This document shows positions 22,701 through 33,825 of a DNA stretch of 64,000 nucleotides, in pieces (within the stretch, counting starts at the first letter, position 1; each line of letters starts with the position of its first letter). The DNA comes from Carallia brachiata (taxonomy: Eukaryota; Streptophyta; Magnoliopsida; Malpighiales; Rhizophoraceae): the NCBI GenBank assembly GCA_021464245.1, contig JADCRB010000067.1, forward strand, positions 3,925,359 to 3,989,358. The letters run 5' to 3'. Both the position numbers and the translations under genes were made by a program. Under the pieces are notes generated by a model that made no database searches, was not told the DNA's origin, and worked only from the letters and a program-made list of their open reading frames with translations.

Positions 22701-24683
22701 GATATTTGATTTCCCCTCGTGCATTGGTCATCTTCACGGCTTGTACAGAATCTACAACCTATCAAGAAGTTCACTGCCTATTAGTACACTAATTACAAAC
22801 TAAATAGGCAAAAATATCAGGATTTTCATCCTTTTGAGAGCTAAAAATTTAAGGAACATAACAAATTAGTTCTTCAATCCAATAGTTATATAATAAATCA
22901 TAGCCAAAGCTACAAACATGCCAGAAAAAGCTTTTGGCCATACAAAATGAAATGAACCAATTTGTCAATGAATTCTGTAACATGAAAACCTGAAAAGGGT
23001 AAAACAAACCAGTGAATAAAGCAATTTTGACAGTTGAAAGATCAGTTGTTTTAATAGAAGCATTTACTTTGCAAACTAGAGCAGTATGTTTCACAGAAGG
23101 GAAATGCCATCAGAGTGCACTTCAGCTACATGTTCTGATTCAGAACAGAAAAGAACAATCAAGCGAAGGGAAAAAACTATAGGAACCAAAACCTGCTTGA
23201 TACATTCTCATCCATATTGTTACCGTGAATAACATCTAGTTGGAACACTATCATGACTGTTAGCAAAAAGAAACACGTACCAAATTCGCAAAGAAGTCAC
23301 TGTCACCAGCTATCAACTTTGAGGACATGCTTGTCTTTGCACAGTTTACAAGGGAATCTTTTCCAAGCTTTTCAACCTAGACATTTGAGAAGGATTTTAA
23401 CATAAAATAAGTGACTGATCAATAAATTTTCATACATGCACCAAGCGAACAATTATCATAACCACTGCAATTCAACAACAGAATAACTTTACCTTCATTG
23501 CCAATTTCTCGTCAACATATTTACATGCCTCCCTCATAGCAAGCTGCAGGAATTTAGTCATCGAAGCAAAGGGATGAGTTAAACCAACAACAAAATATTA
23601 CATCTCTCAGGCACATAAAGGTGAATTGGGAATTTAAGGTGCATGCCCCTCCATTCCTCTCCTTCCTTCAAAAAGAAAAGACTCACCCTGTATCCACTGA
23701 TTATTGATGTCGGGTGAATCTTATTCCTCACTAGATCATTTGCTCTCTGCAAAGAAAAATAATGACCGACAGATTAACATCATAATATCTCTCCAAAACA
23801 TCGGTAAGCTGGGCACAAACCTATTTAGTAAAATAACCAGAGTAGCACAAACAAGCACTAGATGTTATTACCTTGAGCAACTCGGCAGCTATAATGACAA
23901 CTGAAGTTGTTCCATCTCCAACTTCTCGGTCCTGAAGTTCAGCCAACTCCACGAGCACCTGTGCATTCCAACAACAAAATCGAAACATACATGAGGATCA
24001 ACATAACAAACACCAAAAACCATTTCACCAGGAAAAAAATATCTAAACTAAGAGTATATGTCCACCTTTGCCGCGGGATGCTCTACTTCTAACATCTTCA
24101 GAATCGTCGCACCATCATTTGTAATTGTTACATCACCAATATCATCCACCAGCATCTGTGGAAAAGTCAGCAAAAACAATGTCCAGCTAAGCAATGGACA
24201 CACAAATGCTGGCACAGGGCACACCGGAAACTTAGAAAGATGGAAATAAAAAGAGCACTACGGTAGCTTCGCTTAAGTAGCAATATAGTCTCATTCCACG
24301 TCATTTAACAATTTATCTATTTTCTTAATTTTTTTTGAATTCAACCATACAACGGCTTTTATAAGCTCTCTCTCTATGTGAAGCTCTAGATTTTTTTTTT
24401 TTTTTTTGAAAAGAAAAGAGGATACCTTGTCGAGGCCGACAGGGCCAAGGGAGGATTTGACAATGTTGGCAACCGCTTGACATGCCACCACTTTCAACAC
24501 AACAACAAACACACAAACACAACAAATTTAACTCCATCAGATTTCAGACAACATCAACAAAGAACTCCACCGCAGAAACACAGAGAGAGAGAGAGAGAGA
24601 GAGAGAGTACCATTTTGAGTGCGGACGTCCTGGCCGAATTGGCGTTCGCCGAGAATGTCCGGAGTTTGAGCAGCGATTGCCAT
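19734..24683 (-). CDS. CCT1: T-complex protein 1 subunit alpha (CCT1), complete, 546 aa
   Basis: One of eight subunits of the cytosolic TRiC/CCT ring chaperonin, which folds actin, tubulin and other proteins with ATP. Seventeen exons, all with GT-AG junctions and continuous frame: 24683-24611, 24490-24426, 24155-24066, 23958-23872, 23746-23687, 23543-23493, 23376-23281, 22758-22693, 22447-22230, 22007-21911, 21423-21337, 21017-20883, 20736-20632, 20485-20357, 20266-20163, 20006-19916 and 19820-19734. Total 1,641 nt, 546 residues, matching the usual ~545. ATP-site motifs are intact: SLGPVGLDK (38-46), VGDGTTS with D91 (89-95) and VVAGGGAVE (411-419). The apical domain includes [20 protein letters not shown]. 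The protein starts [10 protein letters not shown] and ends TQNEEE. The start is the first ATG and fits family N-termini. Likely constitutive housekeeping expression. Confidence 0.97.
24580..24607. repeat. (GA)n microsatellite beside the CCT1 intron 1 donor
   Basis: About 14 GA units. On the coding strand the donor GTACTC runs straight into (CT)n, leaving only about two bases between the donor core and the repeat. Confidence 0.9.
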
Positions 24684-25900
24684 GTTTTTTGGGACAAATA
24701 AACAGAAAACTGAAGTAGAAAAATAGAAACCCTAGACTGGATCTGTGTATTGTTAATTGATTGAAGAATTTCGGAGGAGTTTCGATGAATTAAGGAACTA
24801 GTCAGTAGTAGAAGTAGAAACCGGGATTAGTGTTTTGTCTGGAATGTTCAAAACTCAAAAACGAGAAGGCTCGGCTCGGCCCGGCAAGCAGCAGGCAGCA
24901 GCAGTCGCGTTTCTTGAATGGTTCGTTTCGCAATTTATTAGCAACCCTAATGCTACACGCTGTCGTTTTATTCTTTGTTTCGGTCCGAGGAGAGAAACCA
25001 AAACAAAACAAAACAAAAAAACACCGTCACGAGCTTTTCACGTTTTTGTTAGGAAAGAACGTCGATTTGTTTAAAAAATAAAAAATAAAAAATAAATAAA
25101 TTGGGAATCGTGGCATAGGTCTTGTTTGTATCTCATATTTTTGTAACGAAATTTTGTGTGTTTTTACTAGCAATGGTTGGACTCAATGAAACCTTGATGG
25201 AAGCATTGAGATTTTCAACTTTAGAAAACTGAGTCTTGTATTGATTGAGTTATATATTTTATATATTTGTATACTGCTTATCAAAAATGCTAATTGAATG
25301 GCCTCAAATGCCAAGCTATGCTCTCTGATTTCAATCTCAGTTCCTAGAACGCATGGATTCAACTTTCAAGGAATCAATAGTAGAAACGAACATTGGTGTC
25401 AACATTAACTGGTTGGGAAAACATAACCAAGTAAATTAAGACTAAATAGTCAGTACCAATAAGTTTAATTAGTACTGCACTTATTTTCATGATTGAAAGT
25501 CTCTCAATTTGAATTTTAATTAAAGTAAATTAATTAAAAAAATTGTTATGCTTTCTCCCCGTTGGCTTTCATATGTGGTAGTTTATCTTGCAAGTGCACA
25601 TTTTTTTTTGAACGAAATATAAAGATTTATCACAAATATGTCAATTATTAAATTTACGAGTTGGAACCAAAGTAAACTTATTTGTGTGCTTCATTGCCAA
25701 ATGCCCATCACATTGGCCTGAATACTTATTTTTTTTGGTTGGCCCTGGTGAATATTCCAGTTATACATATATGTTTCAGCCACGAAGTGGGGCAGACATG
25801 AAAATCCATAACATGACTACACTTTTGATTATGGTGCCTCTAATTCAATCGGAACTAATTTTTTTTTTTGGTTTTTTTTTATTTACGACCGCCCAGTATC
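24684..25900. other. CCT1 upstream region and intergenic DNA
   Basis: The first 300 bp probably contain the CCT1 5' UTR and promoter; a GGCTCGGCTCGGCCCGGCA stretch lies at about 24870-24890. From 25070 on the sequence is AT-rich without a recognisable gene. Confidence 0.5.
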
Positions 25901-27150
25901 TCGCATAATGGGCCGATTAATTTAAACCGATTCAAATAGGATCTCAAAGGGCGGCGAAAGGTCTCTCAGTCCAATGGGCTTATTATGAACCAGTCCATGT
26001 AATTTTCTACCTTTTGATCCATGTATGTGTTGGTAAGGTTTTGGCACTTGGGCTCATTATCGTGGCCCACGAATCCACCATTATTTTACGCCCTTTTGGG
26101 CTCGCTCCACTGTCCAACAAACTCCTTACCAATTTGAAATCATTACATGGACTTGGTCCACTATACTGTGTCAACAAGGACCCAACCCGGCCCATGCATC
26201 CGTTGTTGCTTGTTGATAACACAGAGGCCTGCACGTTTTTTTAGATGAAGCCCACTACTCGAAAATTGTGCAAAATACATTTGCAGACACCAAATGATGG
26301 GGACATCTATTGATTCATTAAATCGGTAACTCCTTAGCACCACCACAGTCAGGTAAGGAGAATTCGTTGGAGTTAACAATGTTTGGATGATAGATTTTTT
26401 TTTGTTGAGAAGATTAAATAAAAATGATAACAAATAACTCTGATCTCAATCAATAGGTGCGATAACTTATATACTGATACGATTTTTTTTTGTGGTTCAA
26501 AGAAAAAAAACACTGCTAACTCATTAAGACCCAAAAAAATTGGGGACATCTGATTAACGCAGGACAATCTGGGCCACAAATCTTTGAGCGTTGCGATGAT
26601 GGGTTGCTTACATTTGGTGAGGTGAAAACGGTAGGGAAAAATCCGGGTCGGGCCCCAACTTTCACTTGCCCGAATTCGGTGAGCCCCCGCAGCCACAATG
26701 GATGTGCGTGATTCACATGGACCGGCAAGGGGCGATGGACCAAAAGATTGCCACAAGAAGTCGCACGGGAAACATTTGTTTCAAGTCAATTCTGATGGGG
26801 GTGGGGGGCAATGGTTTGGACCCCCAACAAGCAAACAGCTTTTATCAGAAAACATGTACAATTTCCAGTGGTCCCCCCCTGCCTGCACCACTAACACCAA
26901 AGGGTCTGCGGTACGGAATGAAATCCCAGAAATGCGTGGGCAAAAAGCATGGCTGTTGGGCTTGTGGGCACACGCATCATGGCAAAATAAAAAGCTAGCC
27001 GAGTATGAAAAAGGATTTGAAAATTTTGCTTTGGGGATGAGTCCAAAGTAAAAGGGGTGGGTAGATGTGGGCCTCTCTTTGCGTCTGTCCTTGTGATTTT
27101 ACGTGGGGTTTCGTTTTCTCTTAGCCTTAAGTTTGTTGGGCCCAAAAAAA
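25900..27150. other. GC-richer stretch with overlapping ORFs, function unknown
   Basis: Less AT-rich than its surroundings, with several GGGCC/GGCCCA motifs and overlapping ORFs of about 75-127 codons on both strands (for example + 26666-26998 and 26698-27051). None resembles a family I know and they conflict with each other. Could be an old gene remnant, a non-coding transcript or unique DNA. Confidence 0.4.
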
Positions 27151-28030
27151 CTTAACAGGTGTCGTGTTCCAAACGACAGTGATGTATATCCACCTATAAG
27201 AATGTATGCGAGATCAAAATGATACGAATTATTAAATAAATAATTTTTAAAAAATAAAAAAATAATTATTAAATATTATTAAATATATTATATATTTACT
27301 TTGTTTGACTTAAAAGTATAACCAAAGTTTAACCCTAATAATAATGCACGGTGATGCTTGTGTTTGCTGCCAAGTTTAGGAATTGTCGGCGAGTTCTACT
27401 ACAGTTCAATCTGTGGTTGGGATGCGCGCCTTGGTCAGGGAGGACGCTTTGCGCATAAATTACAACCCGTACAATTATGTATATATATGTAATTTGTAAT
27501 GCATAAAAATAAAAATATATAATTAATTTAATAATTTATTTATTTATTTAAATTTAATATATTTTTTATAATTTAATAGTACTGATTTTACGTATTAACT
27601 TTACAATTATTATTTTATACCTATGTATCTTTTCTTAAATACAATCTGTTACAATTCACTTGTTTTGATCAGCTTCACTTCTTTATTATTATTATTATTC
27701 TTTTTTTCTTCTGTTGCTTCCTTTATTTTTCTTGAATGTTTCGGATCAAGAACAATTTTGGCTAATCAATAATTGGACACAATATGGTAACTTCGGTTTT
27801 CTTTTGTGGCAAGATGCATAAGACAACAGTGGACAGCTCAAAACTTGAGTACCAATGTATAAATATTGACTAAGTAAAATAAAGTAAATCACTCGATGTG
27901 GTAGTTTAATAATAAATTGACGTGTTTTATGCATATGATTTGAGTTTAAATCCCCGCACGCGTGCTTCTTCTTGGCACGAGCTAGGTGGCCCTCAGACGT
28001 AAGAAATTATGCGTGGCGTTGGATGCACAG
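27150..28030. other. intergenic, no gene seen
   Basis: AT-rich, with an (ATT)n-like stretch near 27685. At 27895-27960 a TGGTAGTTTAATAATAAATT segment followed by TTTGAGTTTAAATCCCC resembles a degenerate tRNA-type SINE head; a similar segment occurs at 56009-56075. Confidence 0.4.
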
Positions 28031-28190
28031 CTCAATATTTGCCGTGGTCTCTAATAGTAGAGCCACGCTCAGTCTACTGGTACTCGAATAATAGCTCTGT
28101 CTCTTTGAAGTTGTTAAACGAGACTTTAATAAAGGGAAGTCACTCCAACTTCAACCTGCAAATTTAATAACTAACACATCTACGATAAAT
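28030..28190. repeat. dispersed repeat family R2, copy 1
   Basis: Contains GTACTCGAATAATA, then AAGTCACTCCAACTTCAACC, then AATAACTAACACATCTACGA. Copies with the same order of motifs occur at 31975-32115 and, more degenerate, at 54095-54240 and 56160-56290. Confidence 0.5.
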
Positions 28191-29680
28191 AAAAAAATTA
28201 ATTAGATTCAAACAAGTTAACAATAATTAATTAGATCCATCTCAAACGGGGACTCGTACTAATGATTGTTTGTTGTACTTTTAAAATCTCTTGATACATG
28301 ATCAATGAGAACATTATATAAAAACAGTATTGAAGAATTATCGCAACGCGACTTAGACCCACTTCTAAAATGCCTCACGTTGACCATATCTATATAGTGT
28401 ACTCAAAATGATATGCTTCTTAATAATCACGAGTTGGTTTCTCTGATGGAGTATAGTAACTCGATTCCTATTCAATTTGATTTGAAGAGTTTGCGGTGTG
28501 ACTGATCTCGTTTGAGGGTGCAGGGTTGAAGCCCATGCGTTGTGGACTACTTGTATTTTGGGTTATAGGATTTATTTTACACGCACACATATATATGATT
28601 CTTTTCAATTAGAACTTATAAACTTTTATTCATTTGTTGCACTGTAAATTCTCTATTATACTCTTCTCCGATTTGTTAGATTTTTTTCAATCTATTTTGT
28701 AGTTTTTTCCCACATTAAATTTTTTCACATAAAATTTACCTATTCTTATTTCTCTTTGTTTATCAGATTTATTTTTACAGCATTCTCTTACTCAGTTCAT
28801 AAAAGTTGTAATTGTCCTAAAGTCACGTATAGTACCTATGCTATAAGGTGTAAATATGATGGCTGGCAAAATTGGAAAAGAGAATAAAATACTAAGATAC
28901 GGTAGAGTGGATCGGGATAACCCACTAGCATGTGTTTCTTGTTTTGATTTTGAGCACGGAACAACACTAGTTGGAGTCATGGTCCTTGTCCCAAAAAACT
29001 GACTAAAAAGTTAGTGGCTCTTCTCTTTCTCTTATTACTTTCGAGATGAAATCAGACTTTGGATTGCGTGATCGCACGATTTCTGAAGAAAGTCTCTCAA
29101 TAATTAATTTTCGCTGTTTGAGGGGTTTACATGCGACAGCAATCAAGAATCACACTTTGAAATGTCTCGAGAACGTTTCACACTAATGTTATTGTTTCCT
29201 AGGACAAATCAATCTTGACCCAATACAGTTACGTCTATTCACTCATTCTAACTGTTACAATCTTACAACAACCACAAGTGGTCCACGACAACAGCAATTA
29301 TAATAAAAAAAAATATTATATTCACAATAATAAATATAAAATTAATATGTAATATTTAAATTATTAAATTATTAAAAATATATTAAATTTAAAAAAAAAA
29401 AATAAATAATTAAATTAACTCCGTGTTTTCTATATACCGTAAATTTTCTGTTTAAGTAGTCATGTCCTTATAATAAAAACAATGCACACTAGTTGTTTTG
29501 GCTCAACTCCTGTATGACTTGTTTTGGCTCAAGTCATACGTTTTTTTTTTTTTTTTTTGAGTATATCTGTGAAAGAAGAAAAGAAGCATTCTAAAATTAA
29601 ATCAAGACCGGCAAAAAAGTCCCACGGCTGTCTCCATCTAAAGGCACCCACAAACACGGAGGAGGTTGAGTTAGAAGCAT
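28190..29680. other. intergenic, no gene seen
   Basis: No assignable ORF. Near 29480-29540 TGTTTTGGCTCAA is repeated twice 27 bp apart just before an 18-T run, suggesting another retroposon tail on the minus strand. Confidence 0.45.
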
Positions 29681-29820
29681 TTCACCACTAGTTCACTTTT
29701 TTCTTTTGTAGTAATATATACTCGAAAATCAATTGATTTTCCCGGGGGATTTCACCACTAGTTCACTTTTTTCTTTTGTAGTAATATATACTCGAAAATC
29801 AATTGATTTTCCCGGGGGAA
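29681..29820. repeat. 70-bp perfect tandem duplication
   Basis: Unit 1 (29681-29750) and unit 2 (29751-29820) are identical except for the final base. Each contains TTCACCACTAGTTCAC, CTCGAAAATCAATTGATTTT and CCCGGGGG. Recent event, given the identity. Confidence 0.97.
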
Positions 29821-31970
29821 TTCCATTGATTTTTCCTGGGTCGAGGGGCACAACTCGTTCATTCTAACTATGAATTAATTCACGAAGTCAATAGAGCTGT
29901 GCCTTGACAATGACGTTGCCCACGATGGGGGCTTTAGTTAATTTTGACCTTTGGCACTCTCACCACAGTTATATATTTTTTAGTCCTCTTCTTAATCTTC
30001 ATTCCGTCAAGCAGACATCTTTTTCCCTTCCCCTCGTGTTAGTCTCTCTCTTTTTTTACGCTGCAGCATGGATTGAAATTTTCTCTGTTTTTTTTTTTTT
30101 TGACTAAAAATTAGAATAATGAAAACTGGTACACAGATCGAGTATTTGTTTGGTCTGTATATCTTTTTCCTTTTTTTCTTTTTTAACAGCAGGCACTACT
30201 TATTTGAAAAAAAAAAGTTAAATTTTTTAAAGAAATAATATTTCAATACAACTGACGTACCTCAATTCTTCTCCCAAATTCGATTCCCTCTGCTTTCTCC
30301 GATTCCATTTATGGAGCAAAAAGAGGGCAAGTACAATGCAGACCTCTTCGGGACCAAGGGGCCCACGGCCAAGAGATCAAAAAGTTTTCGGAAGAGAGGT
30401 GGGTCCGTGCTTTCGTGGCGTGCGGTTGACGTGCTCAAAAGTTTGCCGTGTCATACTTACTTCTTCGCAGCACGTTTTCCTTTTTTATTTTTTTTTTATT
30501 TTTTTGTTTTTTTGATTATTTGTTTTTTGGGTAAAAAATTGGGAAAGGAGAGGTTGTTAAACTGTGAAAGAGAATTGTACTGAATCACACTGTAAAGTAG
30601 GCTGTACTGTCATATTAAATTTATGGAAAAGTAAATTCTTTGATATTTAGTAAAAGTTATTGGTCTCTTTCACAACTCTGTGTGGTCAAATGTATATTTA
30701 TTTTCACTTTCATGCTTCCGAGCTCTCGAACCATGGTCGAGAGATTGCTCTGATGAGTGGTTTTGCCACTCGAATCACACACTAGGTGGTGTTTTTTTAA
30801 TTGTTGTTGTTTATAAGAAGATAGTAAGTTTGATTAGCTTTTAATGTGCACCCAAAAAGTTTGATTAATTTTTAATATTTTTGGAGAGGGCAACTTGTGT
30901 GTAAATGTTTTGGCAAAACTTGGAGCCATTAGTTCTAGTGGCAAGGTATTCTTCGTCCAACTCCGGCAGGCTTGAGGATATTGTTAAACAGGATTAGCTA
31001 TGACGTTATTTTTATTTGTAGGTAGTTGTATCGTATTTTGATTTTATTTTGATGAAAACAAAATTAATTAAATTCTACTTTAAATAATGAGAAATAGTAA
31101 GACCTACAATTTCGTTGAGGTCATTTCCGTGGGTTTTTTTTTAAGCAATAATTAGATAGTGTTACTATATTTATCCTTGGATATATTCTCGGTATTAAAA
31201 AGACTTCTCTTCCCCTAATTTTGTAAACTATGTGGTCTTTAGCAAACATGTTACATTAATTGCTAATGACACCCGATTTCCAAGTGAAACTGTACAATCC
31301 AAAGAGACTTCCAATGATAAACTAGAAGGGTTAGCAATTAAGCTCGTCCATGTCATAATTAACCTAGAAAGATCACCTGCTCTTAGAAACTTAGCAACAT
31401 GTTTAATTAGTAGGGTTGTGAAAATAAATTTCAACCTCCTTTTTCTTTCTTTGTTTTTTTTTTTTTCTCTGGATCATATTGCAGCTGGATGATATAACAT
31501 ATCATTCAACACACAATATAAAATTCATCTCTTCACGATTAAGTCTTAGATAAAAACAAAGATGGAGAATTTGAGTTGTTGGATAGAAATTGACATAAAG
31601 AATTACGTAAGTTAACATAATAACATGCGTGTTTTGAAAATCTATTTTAAATAAATTGATTGGGTTTTTCATTTTAATGTTAAAGATCTAAATTTTTTGG
31701 ACAAGTATTTCAATTTAGAGTATTTAGAAAAAAAAAATAAAATAAAAGAAAATGGTAAGATTTCAACTTTTATCTTCTAAGTTCTCGGGAATGTATAAGC
31801 AAGTTAAAAGCCTATGAGGCTAGAAATCTAATTTAATAGTGATAACTCGGCGTATTTCTCACACATTTGATTCGGATTTGAGTTTAATGAGCAGTTTTTT
31901 GAGGCTTTGGCTTTTGAAATTATTCGGACTGGCCGTAACCGCGCATCCCTATTCTACACGTTAATATTGT
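29821..31970. other. intergenic, no gene seen
   Basis: A short GC-richer ORF at 30311-30583 (+, starting MEQKEGKYNADLFG, ending in a T-run-encoded Phe tract) is not recognisable. At 30936-30966 TAGTTCTAGTGGCAAGG followed by GTCCAACTCC resembles damaged Pol III A and B boxes. The rest is AT-rich. Confidence 0.4.
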
Positions 31971-31974
31971 TTGA

Positions 31975-32115
31975 TTGACTTATAGGAGACTTGCTCGTGT
32001 CCAATAATACTTGAATAATAAGTCTCTTTTTATGAGTTAGGTTGAATGGAATAAACATATAGGGGTTACTCCAATCTTGACCCGCATATTCGATAACTAA
32101 CATACCGATGATGGA
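31975..32115. repeat. dispersed repeat family R2, copy 2
   Basis: AATACTTGAATAATAAGTCT, then GGGGTTACTCCAATCTTGAC, then GATAACTAACATACCGATGA, in the same order and spacing as the 28.0-kb copy. Confidence 0.5.
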
Positions 32116-32176
32116 TCTTTTTTCTTTGATAATGTTAGGAATCGGAGGAACATTGACGCGACATTTTTTTATTTTC

Positions 32177-32220
32177 TGTGAATTTAATTTTTTTTTTTTT
32201 GGTCCATGTAAATTTAATTT
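32177..32220 (-). mobile_element. poly(T) micro-insertion with 14-bp direct repeats
   Basis: TGTGAATTTAATTT (32177-32190) and TGTAAATTTAATTT (32207-32220) flank a T run ending GGTCCA. Minus strand: TGGACC then poly(A). The same T-run-GGTCC junction recurs at 58460-58472 and, with GTGGTCCATG, near 6216. Confidence 0.55.
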
Positions 32221-32419
32221 CTTTGTCAAACACATATGATGTGGAATAAGATTGAAAAAAAATACTCGCTAAAGACTGAAAAGAAGTGCAAATACAATGA
32301 GAAGTATTAATTATAATTATTTTAATGTCTTATTGTATATTTTGTTATTATTTATGCACCTGTTTTTTACCCAAATAAATAAGTGTATTGTCAATATACA
32401 AATTATCATGTCTGTGAGC

Positions 32420-32540
32420 GTAGATCGAGGTTTACCCGTTAGTCAGTACTGTTGGGCTTGAGTGACCTTCTCTTAAGTCGACTATAATGTTAACGATTTT
32501 AAAACTAATACTGCGTGAGCGCATAATCAAGCTGGCAAGT
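32420..32540. repeat. dispersed repeat family R1, copy 2
   Basis: CAGTACTGTTGGGCTTGAG followed by TATAATGTTAACGATTTTAA and AATACTGCGTGAGCG; matches the 15.2-kb and 63.3-kb copies. Confidence 0.5.
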
Positions 32541-32749
32541 AAGGTAGAACATTGTATCCAAAGTATAGGTGGTGAGACTCAAACTTACGTCAAGAGTGAG
32601 AAAAATATATTGTATAATCACTAAATTATTATTTTAAGTAGTATTTATGCGCCTCTTGTCTTCTTTACAGCACATTATATAATTTTTGGAGAAACTTTAA
32701 CTAAAAATATTTTTAAAAAATTATTATTTTAATATAATTGACATTATGT

Positions 32750-33825
32750 TGACGTCAATATGGCGTCAGTCACGCGGCTCTCCGTTGACGGGCGGCGTGA
32801 TATCCGCATAAGAAAAGTAAGTTGTAGATATGTTACGCATGCACTTACACATGCATGGTAAAATAACTCACGAATGTAAACAAAAAAGAAGTTGCAGAGA
32901 CAACGTCGTTTCATAATGCCTTCGACAGCAAAATTCTCCAGCCACCATGCTTTTGGATGTGAAAATTGATGCTTACTTATACTGGAGCCCATGATGTCCA
33001 CGTTATGAAGCGTTGACGTGGCAGCATATCTGTCCGATAAAGTGAAGGGGAAAAACAAAGTAAAATTTTGTGACTATAACAAGCGAAATAAAAGAAAAAA
33101 CAAAAAAATGAAGCAGGTACCTTCGCCGAAGCTATGGGAAATAATTTCGGAGATCATGACAACTGACGACCTACTACTCTTGGGGAACAAGACAATTTTC
33201 GGAAGTTGACGTTACAATGAGTTTATTTTCCATTTAATATTGGCTTTTTTTTATATATATATATAAAGTCTTATTACATAAACACAAAAAAAAAAAAGTA
33301 ACTGCAGGTCAAATATATAGTAATGAATCAAATATGTTGTACAACTTGTCGATTAATATTTAGAATAAAAAATTGATAAAAAATATATTCATTTTTATTA
33401 TAAATATTAATTGTTTCGGGTTTACAGCGATAACTTAATATATCTACTATATGACCATTAACTAAAATATATCTATAATAAATATTAATTATTTAATTAT
33501 ATAAGACAATCAATCGATTAATTATTATGACTTCATCCCACATCAACTTTTTCTTGCATTGATCTACCTTTTCAGTTCTTTTATGAGAATTGTTGGAGAG
33601 TTGCCCTGTCTAATGGACTTCTGTTCTTCCAAAACATAAAAAGGCTATGTAGGCATTAGAGTGAAACTTAATATCAGCACTTTACCGTCTACCTCAATGA
33701 AAAATTTTTGGAAAAGAAAGTGTAAGTAACTTGGCAGAGAAGAAAGAGAGAGATTACCTAAAAATCTTGAAAGCCAAGGGAATTTATAGGCCCCATGGCG
33801 GGCTCCCATTGGTTTGGACTCCGGT
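32750..33825 (-). other. possible unassigned minus-strand transcription unit
   Basis: A CCAAT motif (about 33810) and GGGGCCTATAAATTCCC (TATA about 33790) form a good-looking minus-strand core promoter. Downstream, a segment of more normal base composition has an open stretch (33206-33121) ending in a potential donor GAAG|GTACC, then a potential acceptor CGGACAG|AT near 33029. The spliced reading frame would be short and resembles nothing I know. Could be a non-coding RNA, a small gene or coincidence. Confidence 0.2.

Noticed and set aside
26373..27051. Overlapping ORFs of 75-127 codons on both strands
   Set aside because: They conflict with each other and none has a recognisable domain; kept only as an unexplained GC-richer stretch.
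30311..30583. 90-codon ORF MEQKEGKYNADLFG...
   Set aside because: Ends in a Phe run encoded by T-rich DNA and resembles no family; not supported as a gene.
30721..30745. Near-palindrome around ACCATGGT
   Set aside because: Short (about 21 bp, imperfect); expected by chance in a window of this size.
33591..33612. Possible miR399 precursor or target mimic (plus strand GGAGAGTTGCCCTG)
   Set aside because: Only 14 of 21 positions match, the 5' half of the miRNA is missing, and no complementary arm is present nearby for a hairpin.
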